From contig JAJOZX010002573.1 of the NCBI GenBank assembly GCA_023014485.1, forward strand, positions 193,501 to 257,500: 64,000 bases of DNA, read 5' to 3'. A program made the translations under genes and the position numbers. The notes under the pieces are model-generated. The model made no database searches and was not told where the DNA came from. It saw only the letters and a list, made by a program, of their open reading frames with translations. Shown here piece after piece: positions 10,245 to 21,619 of this stretch. Source of the stretch: Bathynomus jamesi. Taxonomy: Eukaryota > Arthropoda > Malacostraca > Isopoda > Cirolanidae. Within the stretch, counting starts at the first letter, position 1, and the number at the start of each line of letters is the position of its first letter.

Positions 10245-10440
10245 ATATGCGCCGGGTTCGAGACCCGGTGACAGTGCATCCTTCCACGGTTGGTAGATAA
10301 ATGGAAACCCTGGTTATCCTAGTGGTTGCTGGTGGCCCGTGTTAAACTGTATGTCTAAGGTGGAGTGTAAACATCTTTCCACGATTGGTAGATAAATGAG
10401 AACCCAGGGTATTCTAGTGGGGCTCCCGTTAAACTGTACT
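10245..10440 (+). repeat. Repeat with tRNA-like B-box
   Basis: GGTTCGAGACCC near 10,257 fits the RNA polymerase III B-box and recurs in the right arm at about 49,070-49,085. Downstream, two related units of about 90 bp follow, each with CCACGRTTGGTAGATAAATG and a phrase ending in TTAAACTGTA. No A-box was found at the expected distance, so this may be a 5'-truncated SINE. Confidence 0.45.
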
Positions 10441-10479
10441 GCAAAACTCGGTCATGTTGTTTATCTATTTGTTTATTTT

Positions 10480-10481
<2 letters not shown>

Positions 10482-10537
<56 letters not shown>

Positions 10538-10538
10538 A
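10482..10538. repeat. (CT)n microsatellite
   Basis: A run of CT with one break. The right-arm counterpart at 48,840 is reduced to a short GA run. Confidence 0.95.
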
Positions 10539-10611
10539 TTTTTATATATATATTTTTTTTCAGAGGAATTGGCCACAGATATCTAGAGATGGGTGTAAAC
10601 CACTTCATGTA

Positions 10612-10668
<57 letters not shown>
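10612..10668. repeat. (TA)n microsatellite
   Basis: A run of TA repeats; a second tract lies at 10,795-10,829. Confidence 0.95.
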
Positions 10669-10669
<1 letters not shown>

Positions 10670-10792
10670 TTCAACTGCAACAACACAGTATAATTAACGT
10701 AAAGAACGACGCTTGTATAGAAGAACATTCCGCGCAAGATGAGGAGGGAGAACGAACAAATGCAAAAAATCATATATATATATGAAAAAATC

Positions 10793-10831
<39 letters not shown>

Positions 10832-10940
10832 ATTTATGAATGATTTCTGAATATAGAGGGAGCGGAATAAGGCGGTTTACCCAGAATAAAGGAAGTATCT
10901 TGTGAAAAACAATATTTATCATTTACTACAGGAATTAGTA

Positions 10941-13130
10941 ACACTAGAGAACAACATTTTTGTTTCTTGAAAACTATTTGGTGTTTCTTATAGAACGTTT
11001 GATGCTGATTCCAAATATGGTTTCAGACCTTTTCTATCACCCATAGTTTTCGAGAAAATAATATTTCCATTTACTCAGAGTTTTCCCAAAATATCAGTTA
11101 AAATTAAGTGTACTAATTTAATTTTACTTTCTTTTTTTTCCAGGTTAACTATATTTAATAGTATTTTTTGCATTAAAAAAATATAGCTATTTAAACAAAC
11201 AGATTTTTAATAAAAATAATTTTTTTTCAAGTTTTGCTCAAATTTTAAAATTTTTCATAGTAGAAAAAATTGGTTTTTCATTCCAAAAAGTTTTCCGTGA
11301 TTTCAATAATTTTCCGCCAGCATGAATCGAAACTGTATTAATCCCAGAGATACATTTTGCTACGTATGTGGAGAACTGACCATAATGGCACAGAGGAAGA
11401 CGATGACCCCACTCGTGAAGAAGGCTTACGAACTTTATTTTGGATGTAAGGTAGGCGACCAAGACAAATCCTGGGCACCTCATATCTCATGCATTTCCTG
11501 TGCCGTCACTCTTAGGGGTTGGATTAAAGGTACCCGCAAATCTATGCCATTTGCCATACCAATGATTTGGAGAGAGCCCAAGGATCGCCTAACGGATTGC
11601 TATTTTTGTATGACTAACGTTTCAGGATTCTCTGCTAAAAATAAACATAAAATTCAATACCCAAATCTTGCATCTGCCATGAGACCAGTACTACATGACG
11701 ATGATAACCCAATTCCAACTCCCCCAAAGTCATGGACACTGGATGAAGAGTCTGAAGTTGAACCAATGGAAATTGATGACACTAAAGATACAGACTTTCA
11801 GCAACCTGAATCAAATAAACCACGTATGATAACGTACGTTATGCTGAATGATGTCGAGAGAGATTTGGACCTTCCGGAAAAGAAGGCGGAATTATTGGGC
11901 TCCAGGTTACGTGAATGGAATTTGCTGGCAAAAGATACAAGCATATCGGCGTTCCGCACTCGCCAAAAAGATCTGATGCAGTATTTCTCCTCGTTTATTT
12001 ATTGACTCTTCGAAGCTAAGCCTCAAGGTTGTACTACTTCACAATGGAAATAAATACCCTTCCATTCCTGTAGGGCACGCTGTCCACATGAAGGGATCTT
12101 ACGAAAATATGAAACTCATCCTTCAGCAGATTAATTATGACCAGTTTCGTTGGTATATATGTGTTGATTTAAAAGTCGACGCGCTTCTTCTGGGAATGCA
12201 GCTCGGTTATACGAAGTTCTGCTGCTTCCTTTGTGAATGGGACAGCAGAGCCAGAGATTCGCATTATTTTGTAAAGGATTGGCCACTTCGTCAAAAATGT
12301 GTCCCAGGACTGAAGAATGTGTCTCATGAACCCTTAGTTGACCCCAAGAAAATATACTTACCGCCACTTCACATCAAACTTGGCATCATGAAAAGTTTTG
12401 TCAAAGCAATGAACAAGGAAGATGAGGCATTCAAATATTTGAAGAAAAAGTTTACACGACTTAGCGATGCAAAGATAAAAGAAGGGATCTTTGTTGGTCC
12501 CCAAATCAGAGAGCTCATGAAAGATCAAAAGTTTGATGATGCCTTGAGAGGGAAAGAAAAAGTGGCATGGGAGGCCATGAAGAATGTTGTCACAAATTTT
12601 CTAGGAAACATCAAAGCCTCTAACTATGAAAAAATAGTGCAGGGCATGATTGAAGCATATAGGTTATTGGGATGTAATATGTCACTAAAAATCCATTTCT
12701 TGCACTCCCATTTAGATTTCTTCCCTGAAAACCTCGGCGACGTAAGCGATGAGCATGGAGAAAGGTTCCACCAAGATATCGCTACTATGGAGAAACGCTA
12801 CCAAGGGAGGTGGGATCCGGCAATGTTAGCTGATTACTGCTGGACATTGATGCGAGAAGCTCCTAATGAAAACTACAAGAGAAAATCAGTGACAAAGAAG
12901 TTTTAAGAAGAATATTTTAAATGCCAATCTGCCACTAATATAATTTTTATGAAGTATTTTTACTAACTTCTATACACTTTTTGAATAAATATTAAAATAC
13001 AAATTTCTCAGTAACCTTGGGTGATAGAGAAACTCTATGGCTATATTCGGAATCAGCGGAAAAAATCCTATAAGACCGACCTGTTCACGTCCAAGAAACA
13101 AAAAAAAAGTTAAAATTTGTTCCCCAGTGT
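10941..13130 (+). mobile_element. 2.2-kb DNA transposon, ACACTRG termini, 8-bp target duplication
   Basis: AATTAGTA stands immediately before 10,941 and again immediately after 13,130. The ends are inverted repeats: ACACTAGAGAACAACA on the left and, complemented, ACACTGGGGAACAAAT on the right. The right arm of the palindrome near 48,605 shows the same flanking sequence without the insert, that is, the empty site. It carries one plus-strand gene of an uncharacterised transposase-like family. An 8-bp duplication fits hAT, P, KDZ or Zisupton groups, but the protein does not look like standard hAT. Confidence 0.88.
11322..12906 (+). pseudogene. Transposase-like protein of the FLCEWDSRA family, deleted copy
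   Basis: The N-terminus from 11,322 has paired cysteines (CYVCGE, then CISC, then DCYFC) suggesting zinc binding. An acidic linker follows, then DLPEKKAELLGSRLREWNLL. At about 11,980-12,015 some 35 codons present in the right-arm copy are missing and the frame shifts. The reading resumes with LFIDSSKLSLK, and from 12,088 with DLKVDALLLGMQLGYTKFC, CFLCEWDSRA, GIFVGPQIREL and DEHGERFHQD, ending at 12,904-12,906. This family is common in arthropod genomes as unnamed protein. Conserved acids in LFIDSS, DLKVDA and DEHGERF make an RNase-H-fold DDE transposase likely by inference. Confidence 0.8.
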
Positions 13131-13224
13131 AATTAGTACAAAAAGCACACACACAACAATTATATAAACAGAAACAATTCCCTACAATTCCCTCCATCGT
13201 TTAAAAGGAAGATTAGTTTACACG

Positions 13225-13345
13225 TCGCCTACCATCACCGGTTCTCGAACCCAGGTGGAGAGCAACTCGCTCCTCCACCAAACCATGTATAAAAGCGGGG
13301 GCCCCAACTTGACCTTCATATGAAGAGAGACACTAGCAAGTAAGA
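13225..13345 (-). repeat. tRNA-derived SINE-like segment (left-arm copy)
   Basis: The complement of 48,420-48,530. On the minus strand it reads TGGTTTGGTGG (A-box-like) and about 30 bases later GGGTTCGAGAACC (B-box-like). No intact tRNA fold was drawn. Confidence 0.5.
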
Positions 13346-13591
13346 ATTGTTCTTCATCACATATTTTACTATCAGTGAAACTCTTATTATTGTACAGACA
13401 CGTACGTACATCCATCAGTCTGCTTAGAAGGCGGCCAGTTGGTATAATTAAATAATAATGAAGTTTACAAACAAAAGAACTAAATAAAACAGCATTACAT
13501 CATTCTGTTTATATTGACGAAATATTGGAATTAGTTTCATGAAATATACATTCGATAATATTAGAAATACAAACGAGGAATATATACATTA

Positions 13592-14243
13592 AAAAATATA
13601 TATATATATACATATTTTCGCCTGTTTGTTTGTTTGTTTGTCTGTCCTTTATGCAAGCGCAAACCGTTTGACCTAGAGCCACCAAATTTGGCACGGGAAT
13701 CTCTTATGGGATGAAGAATGTCAACACAGAGTCGGTCAGCCTGTATGTTTGTCTGCAACGCCGGGTACCTCAAAAGGACGTGTGTGTGTGTTCCAGCCAT
13801 AACTCCAAAATGGAAGCAGTTACAAACATGAAACTTCACACACATATTGATTAGGTCCCCAGGTTGTGCACCTGCGTGTTAATAAATTAAATAATTAAAA
13901 TTACTGGGCCCGAAGGCCCCATCACCGCGATTAAACTACAGAAAAGAACGCAGCCTTGAAAATTTTGATTATTTGGTCAATAGAACTATAGAAAAGAACA
14001 GTCATGAAAATCTTCAGTTTCACATATAATTATTTTTTAGGACACAATCATGAAAATCTTGAGCTTCACATATAATTATATTTTAGGACGACCTTAAACC
14101 GTTTGACCTAGAGCTACCAAATTTGGCACGGGATAAGATAAATAATTTTAATCAAATTCAGCCTTTTGTCTTAAACTTTATTTTATTTAAACTGGGGATC
14201 GAATGTGAAATTTATCCCAGGCAACGCCGGGTACCTCAGCTAG
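13592..14243 (+). mobile_element. Non-autonomous Helitron
   Basis: The 3' end shows a short GC hairpin (14,216-14,231, CCCAGGC-AAC-GCCGGG with one bulged A) followed eight bases later by CTAG and a host T, the CTRR|T signature of Helitrons. The sequence AAACCGTTTGACCTAGAGC with CCAAATTTGGCACGGGA occurs twice (about 13,658 and 14,096). There is no Rep-helicase gene. The palindrome's right arm at 40,790-40,832 has the same site as a plain TA tract without the insert. The 5' end lies in the TA run near 13,592 and is uncertain. Confidence 0.8.
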
Positions 14244-14844
14244 TATATATATATAAAACTAACAAATCTTTGAGAGCTCACATTCCATGCGTCGATGACA
14301 AAAGAGAAATATTGACTAGAACTCTCTCAACGTTTCAATAGAAAAAAAAACGAGCTTCAAGACTCAGACCAGAGACTAACCATTTATTGTACACGGTTTT
14401 GCCTAGTTAATAAACCAAAAACATCTCGCCAGAACCATAGTTACATAAGCATCTCAACTCTGACGCATAAAATTAGTAACATTGGCCAGTATCGGATATT
14501 AAGAGCTGGGAAGGCAGGTCAAAGGTATCGTTGTCTTTTTATCTGTTCAAGATTTGTTAGTTTCCCCATTTACTTTTAAGGTGAATGATTTTAACGAGTT
14601 CTGGAAAGATTTATAAAAACCTAAATGACAGACTTCAAAGATGTAGTATGTAATTTTGTTTTCAGATAACAATTTTGGTGCAACTGAATATTATAAAGAT
14701 TATATTAAAAAGTCGAAACATTATTAGTACTTTGGCTAACCTTTGTTTCCCTCCCACGAACCTGGACCCCTCTCTCAGCAATGCTAACCACTACACTGCC
14801 GAAATGCATTGTATATCCGTATAACCGTGTATATATATATATGT

Positions 14845-14928
<84 letters not shown>

Positions 14929-15440
14929 TCTATTTTCATATTTTAGCAGCATCGAAATCGAAATTTGAATTTAATTGTTACTCCTACTTTTTCTATATCG
15001 AATTTTCTTTAAGAACTCTCGTTCTCTGAAGCTATCAATTAAAGAGTAACTAATAAAAATCATTTTAATAATTTCATGGTTTCATAAATTTCTTTCATTC
15101 ATTTTTTTTATTGGCGAATTGTATGTAACTGGCATTCCGGTAAAAGTCCGTTGTAACATAAACAAATTTTGTTGTCGAAAGACAACAACGGAATTATAAT
15201 ATCGATAATAAACTCCCATTGCCGGAACCTCATTTCTACTCTCTAGGCATCGTAAAGATTAAATTCACACGTTTATGAGGCGTCCAAGCTTCACGGGCAA
15301 TGATTTTTCAGTTTAGCGTTTCTCTCAAACATACGCGAATTGTATCCGAATTCTGAATATATCTTCGATTGTCACTAAAACTCCTTCCTTTTCTGACAAC
15401 CTGTCAGCTATACAGGTGAGGTCCTAATATTCCCCAGTAT
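14244..15440. other. Palindrome arm, no gene; (CA)n(TA)n tract
   Basis: Non-coding arm sequence matched in reverse at 39,660-40,780. A (CA)n then (TA)n microsatellite lies at 14,847-14,922. Short open frames in it are not shared in frame with the other arm. Confidence 0.6.
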
Positions 15441-15642
15441 TAGGCTGACCATACGTACCGTTTTGAACGGGACAGTACCGTTTGTTTTATATTTCCTGGC
15501 CGTCCCGTCGTTTTAATAAAAATGTCAATTTTGTCCCGGTTTATGTACTTACTTTTTCATGAATACAGAATATTACATAACCCCGTCCCTTTTTTGCCAT
15601 CCCAATGTCCCGTTTTTGTCTCAAGGAAATATGGTCAGCATA
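15441..15642. mobile_element. 202-bp MITE, copy 1, 8-bp target duplication
   Basis: The ends TAGGCTGACCATAC and, complemented, TATGCTGACCATAT are inverted repeats. CCCAGTAT flanks it exactly on both sides (15,433-15,440 and 15,643-15,650), and the opposite arm near 39,670 has the uninterrupted site. The 8-bp duplication suggests a hAT-type mobiliser. The interior is non-coding with GTCCCGG/CCGTCCCG motifs. Confidence 0.92.
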
Positions 15643-15841
15643 CCCAGTATATAGTACGGTATGCCGAGCCTTCCATTTTTATTTAGACGGAAGTCATAAA
15701 CTTTACACCTACAAGAATTCTCGGACCTTCACGGTAGCTGATTTTAATAGTTATTTCCAGTTTTAAAGCATCTCTATATTTCTCCTCATCTCTCTCCATC
15801 TTTCTCTAATTTATTTTCAGTTTTACCTGACTCTAAAAACG

Positions 15842-15842
<1 letters not shown>

Positions 15843-15883
<41 letters not shown>
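15843..15883. repeat. (TA)n microsatellite
   Basis: A run of TA repeats followed by (GAT)n; the right-arm counterpart at 39,398-39,472 has expanded into (TA)n(GT)n. Confidence 0.95.
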
Positions 15884-15887
<4 letters not shown>

Positions 15888-15980
15888 ATGATGATAATGC
15901 AATTTGTAAAATAATATTGTTAATTTCCAAACAGACCCTCTCGATATCCTTAATTTTTCAAAATTATATTCCAGTTTAGG

Positions 15981-16183
15981 TAGGCTGACCATACGTACCA
16001 TTTTGAACGGGACAGTACCGTTTTTTTAATATTTCCTGGCCGTCCCGTCGTTTTAATAAAAATGTCAATTTTGTCCCGGTTTATGTACTTACTTTTTCAT
16101 GAATACAGAATATTACATAACCCCCGTCCCTTTTTTGCCATCCCAATGTCCCGTTTTTGTCTCAAGGAAATATGGTCAGCCTA
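15981..16183. mobile_element. 202-bp MITE, copy 2
   Basis: Nearly identical to 15,441-15,642 and in the same orientation, beginning TAGGCTGACC and ending GGTCAGCCTA. It is flanked by AGTTTAGG on the left and, two bases away on the right, TGTTTAGG, so the duplication is slightly imperfect. The opposite arm at about 39,300 has the empty site. Confidence 0.9.
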
Positions 16184-16868
16184 ACTGTTTAGGACGCCTC
16201 AATCTCGCTCCCCATCTCTCCATTTTTATCCCTCCTTTCTGGAAGAAACATGTGCAATGGGGCAGTCATTCTTTGATTAGAGAACCCTAAAAACCACAAT
16301 ATAAACGGATGATATGGTCTGTCTTAAAAATATCTTTTTAACGTTTCATGTTTCCAATTTATTAATAACCTTCGAACGAATTAAAAGCGCGCACATTATA
16401 CACATATACAATTTTTCTTTATTTTCTCCTAACAGCATTTCACGATTAGGAAGTTTATGATGCTTTACGGTTAAGAAACGTATGAGGCTTTATTCACTTT
16501 AAACAAAATCTTACAGATTTTTAATCACTTGGACATTTGTTAACAATGAGTATTTAAATTCATTTTCACACTTTCGCTTTCATCATTTCCCCACGTAATT
16601 TTCTTTTTCATAATTATGGATGAGTCTGATAGGCCTACAATTAACTAGGATAAGCTGACACACTTAAAAGGAAAAGAGGGCAGGGGTAAATCAGTACCTT
16701 TAGTTTGATTGAGATTAAAAACTATATTCCGATAATATTAGATGCCAGAATGCATTGAGTAATTCTGTTATTTGCACAATTTGTCGAACGAATCATCGCA
16801 GTGCTGGGCATATTTCATTGCGATTTTACGATACAGTGTTTAGAAGTCAGTATATATATATATATAAG

Positions 16869-16930
<62 letters not shown>
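16869..16930. repeat. (TA)n microsatellite
   Basis: About 31 TA units. The LTR-like insert at 16,931 begins at its edge. Confidence 0.95.
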
Positions 16931-16934
<4 letters not shown>

Positions 16935-18243
16935 ATACGGGACGACCGTCATACGAAATATTAATTAAAATCGAAATAATCAGTACACTCCTTTTCTTGA
17001 ATCTTCTACAAGTGCAGGTGTTCGCTTATATTTTAATGAGTGATGCAAGAAACATCGTAATCTTTTCTAAGCCCTTAAGTAATTGCCCGAACTTGGAAAA
17101 ACACCCCAATATACAAGAGCAGGTGCTCGCCTGTGTCTTAGTAATTAACGAAAAACATCATTATAATGTTAAGACAATTAGCCTTCCCAATTAAAGACGC
17201 TCAGATGCACTTTTGCGACATCTGGCGCTTGTTAATTGCTTATGTTTTAATTGCCCAACGAACCTTTCAAGCTAAAACACACATCCGTTACGAAACCTTT
17301 GACTTTGGAAAATGCAAATTTTCTCGGTCTCACGGTGACGCACCGCTCTGACGTATGTGAGAGTGGATTCCTTCTTATATAAGGAGGAGTTCAGCCATTG
17401 AAGGACAGATCCAGGTTTAGATTCAGGTTGAGATTGAGATTGAGACTCAGACTCAAGATCCAGGTTAAGACTCAGATCCAGGTTTAGATTCAGGAGAGAT
17501 TCAGATTTAGATTCAGATTCAGATTCTATATTTTGAGTAGCTCCAAGCCAGACTTTGGGTAGAGCTCAACTCACCTGGGTCTCCGCGGGTAACGAAGGTG
17601 TGAGTTTGCCCCGTATGCATTAGTTTTGCTTTTTACGGTTTTTAGAAAGGGCACAAGGGTAGTTGCTTCGAGAAGAAAAACCGTTATTCATTTTATCGCG
17701 GGCGACGAGGAGCGAGTTCCCCGTTTGTTATTAACTTGCTTTGCAGCGGACCTAGACCGGAGCACAGGGGTTGCTTTCAAGAAGGGGTCCGTCTGGGTGA
17801 AGGGTAAAATTCACCTACCTAAATTAGGGAACGAACTTCGTATCGGGAATTCGATATTGTAGATCTGACTGAAAGAAACGCTAGCAGACTTAGTTCGTTT
17901 ATTTCTACGTGACCTTAATTGTCACGCCTAAAAATAAGAATAACTTACATAATTAAAACCCGGTGAACTTAATTAAAATATGACCTTGTGAACTCAAAAG
18001 TTAACCATTTATTATAAATTCTCGCCTGTAATCCGCTTATTTGAACTTAATTAAATTACATAAAATTAAAACTGACTCTCAGTTATCCCATCATAATTAA
18101 ACCAAAAATTCGAGGAGTGTAAAAGGGGATAAGGAAGCTCCCGGATTCGGCAAGTGACCTGAAGGTCAGCGCACTCTGTAGGAAAAGAGTACTTCTATTG
18201 TACTTGGGGGTTAAAACTCACCGGGTAACCGTCCAGGTATAAT
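16931..18243 (+). mobile_element. Probable solo LTR
   Basis: This 1.3-kb block is absent from the right arm, which has only a TA tract and a different local rearrangement there. It starts TGTTATACGGGACG and ends with the near-inverse CGTCCAGGTATAA, as LTR ends do. A TATA-box (TATATAAGG at about 17,376) lies upstream of a GATTCA-type hexamer array at 17,405-17,530. No gag or pol is present. The flanks are TA repeat on both sides, so a target duplication cannot be demonstrated. Confidence 0.55.
17405..17530. repeat. Imperfect GATTCA/GACTCA hexamer tandem repeat
   Basis: Roughly twenty units of GATTCA, GATTGA, GACTCA and GATCCA follow the TATA-box of the LTR-like insert. No function is visible. 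Confidence 0.8.
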
Positions 18244-18387
18244 ATATATATATATATATCGGGGTAAAAGATTAGTTGCCAGGATGCGCTATGCAATGGA
18301 TTAGTTCTTTTATTTGATCATTTTGCGAAGATTAATTCGAATTATTGCAAACCGCTAAAAATTTTCCACAGTAATGGTTAGAAGGCA

Positions 18388-18438
<51 letters not shown>

Positions 18439-19500
18439 GAGATAGTCCACAAGATTAGGTGCCAGACTGCGCTATTTATTTAATTTATATATGTTTAATG
18501 GAGATGCGATGTTTTCCGTATAATTAATTTCTTTATTATGTACGTATTACTAAGCGAAAAGTAGAGTTTGTAGATATTTTCCTCGTTCATGTCAGACGAA
18601 TTTATTCAGCCTCCGTCTTATTACACAAATTTATCTAAAAACAGTAATCAGCTAACGCTTACAGTTAAAATAGTATTTATAGATGCATTTTATATGGTCT
18701 AATCAAGAAATGTAGTTTTCTATGCATATTTATAAAGAAAATGGAATTTTGTATAAGGGGTTTCTTAATTGTTTATCGAATTACTGTAAACAACACATTT
18801 TTACGTTACAGGGTTTCAACATTTCTAACACATATAGGGTCATAGACGAGGAGGAAAGATGGACTGACGAAGATTCAGAATGAATTGTCAACGAGATGTA
18901 TCGTGTTAATTTTAACTCTCTAGGAGTGATTCAGGCAATGAGAGTGTATAACAGACTTTGATTTGACCCAGAAGATGGAAGACGAATGAAACCACATTCA
19001 GCTACAGGTCCGGGTAATTGGAACGCAATATTGATTAAAAACTGTAAAAATGAATTAGCTACACCTATATACTGGATATGGAGAAGATCCCACTTTCTCA
19101 AACAAACATAATACTTAGAATATTCATTATAGCTTTTGCAGGGCACAACCAGTAAACATGGCAGCTACCAAAAAAGTTGTCAAAAACCTCCAGTACTCAT
19201 TTACAAAACAATTTAAGCGTAGAGACTGAACAGCATTTCATAAAGGTGGGTTGTTTTTCAAGAATCAAGCATAGATCAGCTCCTCTGTGATGGAACAACC
19301 AACTTAACCTTCGTGTGAACAGTGACCGATGGCTCAGAAGGTGTCAATCAGTCAATGTATATATCATCGTTTACACATATACGTCCATAGAAACAACTCT
19401 CTCCTTCGTTTACACATATACGTTCATAGAAATCCGGAAACAATTCACTCCGTCATCAACCGTTTACACTAGGAAGAGAAAGAGAGTTACAAGGAGTTAC
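18244..19500. other. Palindrome arm, no gene; LINE remnant
   Basis: Arm sequence matched in reverse at 36,290-37,550. The portion 18,925-19,095 is the reverse of a LINE reverse-transcriptase segment (see 36,690-36,900). Otherwise non-coding; a (TA)n tract lies at 18,392-18,435. Confidence 0.6.
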
Positions 19501-19789
19501 AAGTACACTAATTTCAGCTCTTGAGATATGGCAGGAATGAGGAAATTAAACAGACTGCATACTACGACAGATGAGCCGGGTGTACAATGCTATGTCCGGT
19601 GGAGAGCGCAAGAGAGCAACTCACTCGTACACCAATCCATTCCTAAAGACGAGGCCACCAGCGCGAACATCGGTTGAAGAGAGACACTAGCAAAATTTAC
19701 AAATGGTTAGTACGAATTGTTCTTCATCACGTAGGGGTATAAAGAAAAGAAGTCGTACGCCCCACCATGAGGCGTCAGAAATTACAAAG

Positions 19790-19862
19790 TCCTCACCGGA
19801 CTCGATCTCACGACCAACACCCAACGTCTTAACCACTAGGCTACGCAGGGTACCCATTTATC
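19790..19862 (-). repeat. tRNA-derived SINE head (left-arm copy)
   Basis: On the minus strand it reads TAGCCTAGTGGTTAAGACG, a good A-box, then GTGAGATCGAGTCCGG, a B-box, at tRNA-like spacing. The right-arm copy is at 35,940-36,005. The A-box is better preserved here. It does not fold as a complete tRNA and has a long non-tRNA tail. Confidence 0.65.
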
Positions 19863-20821
19863 TACCAACCAATTGTGTGGAAGGATGAACAGCGGGGTTT
19901 TGCTGCGCGCCGTCACAAGGTATCGTTCGTGGGACCAATGGAATCGTAATCAGCAATGCTATTCCCGACACCACCGAGTTGCATAACGAAGTTTAGTAAC
20001 AAAACATGTTGAAAAGGTGCAAACAGGGAAGATATAAACCTATATAATGCCAATTACCTTTGGAATGCCCCAGCCACAAGAAGAATGTACGAAATAACTG
20101 CATAATAGAGATAAAACTATGAAACATTTACCAAGATTGCACCCGATTGAAGATCCACAAAAAGTCCTGAAGACTGGGCTTGAGCGTGTCTGGCAGGCAA
20201 CGAAAGACAAAATCTTGGGAGTGCAGATGGAGTAATTCGTTTTTGAAAACGTAGAAGATTGGGGCCTCCTATCCAGCAATAAAGAATTATGAAATGCTTC
20301 GATACACACAAACACACACACACACACACATTTTATTCATGCAGTTATCCGTGGTTCACTGTCGCCAACTGAATTAACATGACTTACTAATTGCTACCAT
20401 TGTGCACTTACCCGTGATCGTGAAATAGAGTTAACCGTGATGTGGTTGTGTTTACATTCGCGAGTCCCTCCAGCCATCCCACTACAATGCGCCTCAGTCA
20501 GTGTGTCTCAGCTCTGCCAAAGACAATATTATGTGGGATACAAAGATCAGCAGAAAAATCAACGAGTGGTACCGAACCTCAAACTAAATCCAATCACCAG
20601 CCAAACAACGCTGGACAATAGGAAAGGCAGAATATGTAGTGGTCCCAAACTAAAGGCCTTACAACGGGCCTCCTCAACTGAAGGAAAATAGTATTATTAA
20701 ATATTTAAGTTAAACATCTGGTTGTTTCGCAATAAAAACTAGGCGGAATCTACATTTTAACACATAACTATCATAGCTACAGCTAATTACGCAAAAGCAC
20801 ATTTTTCTTTCATATATTATA

Positions 20822-21044
20822 CAAAGCTGGGCACTTGCGGTTTTTTTTGCGGTACTGCGGTACTGCGGTACTACCGCACTACCAAACCGGTACCGCATAA
20901 CGCAGTACCGCAAAGGATCGCTGAAAGTACAGCAGTACCGCTACCGCATTTTTTGCGGTACTGCGTTATGCGGTACCGGTTTGGTAGTGCGGTAGTACCG
21001 CAGTACCGCAGTACCGCAAAAAAAACCGCAAGTGCCCAGCTTTG
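20822..21044. mobile_element. Foldback element of GCGGTA repeats
   Basis: An almost perfect 223-bp palindrome with ends CAAAGCTGGGCACTTGCGG and its complement. The interior consists of GCGGTACTGCGGTACTACC-type repeats in opposite orientation on the two sides of 20,905-20,950. The right arm near 34,985 lacks it, so it is a mobile insertion. Flanks CATATATT and CATATATA are compatible with an 8-bp duplication. It is probably a non-autonomous hAT-type element. Confidence 0.8.
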
Positions 21045-21619
21045 CATATATACCGTATATATATATATATATATACACATCCTAGAGCATATCGTATATA
21101 CACTAAGTTAATTGGACTTACCTGTTTGATAACTTATGCGATCTAATGACGGTGCAATAACTACGTGTGAAGAATCTGGCAACTATTTTCTAAACGCATT
21201 CCATCAATGCCATATTACTCAGTCAAATTAATTTAAAGAAGTGCTAACACCAAATCAAAATACAGCTATATTTTAAATCAGTGTATTGATGCAATTTTCC
21301 CCTTATGTCCAAAAAGTGTAGCCAAAGGTATTCTGAATGCAATGTACATTATTTAAGACCATTAAGGAACTGTGATATCTTCAATCTCAGACAAATCTCA
21401 GGCAAATCTTGTTTATTTATTTTTATTAGCTATCTTCATATATCATTTTCTCTGAACTTCCTCAGCGGCAACAAGAAGCCTCCTGAAGGGTATAACTTAA
21501 TTGTAGAATGGAAAGACTTATCTTCAAACTTAATATGTAAGAGCAATTTGCCTACTCTCTCAAATAATTATCTCTTTTCATGGCCCTCTGCGACCAACAC
21601 AGTGCTCTCATGTTCACTT

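Noticed and set aside
10245..10275. A functional tRNA gene
   Set aside because: A good B-box is present but no A-box, anticodon arm or acceptor stem could be built around it.
10396..10785. Open frames of 70-130 codons rich in Ser-Leu or Tyr-Ile
   Set aside because: They are translations of (CT)n and (TA)n tracts and are not conserved in frame in the other palindrome arm.
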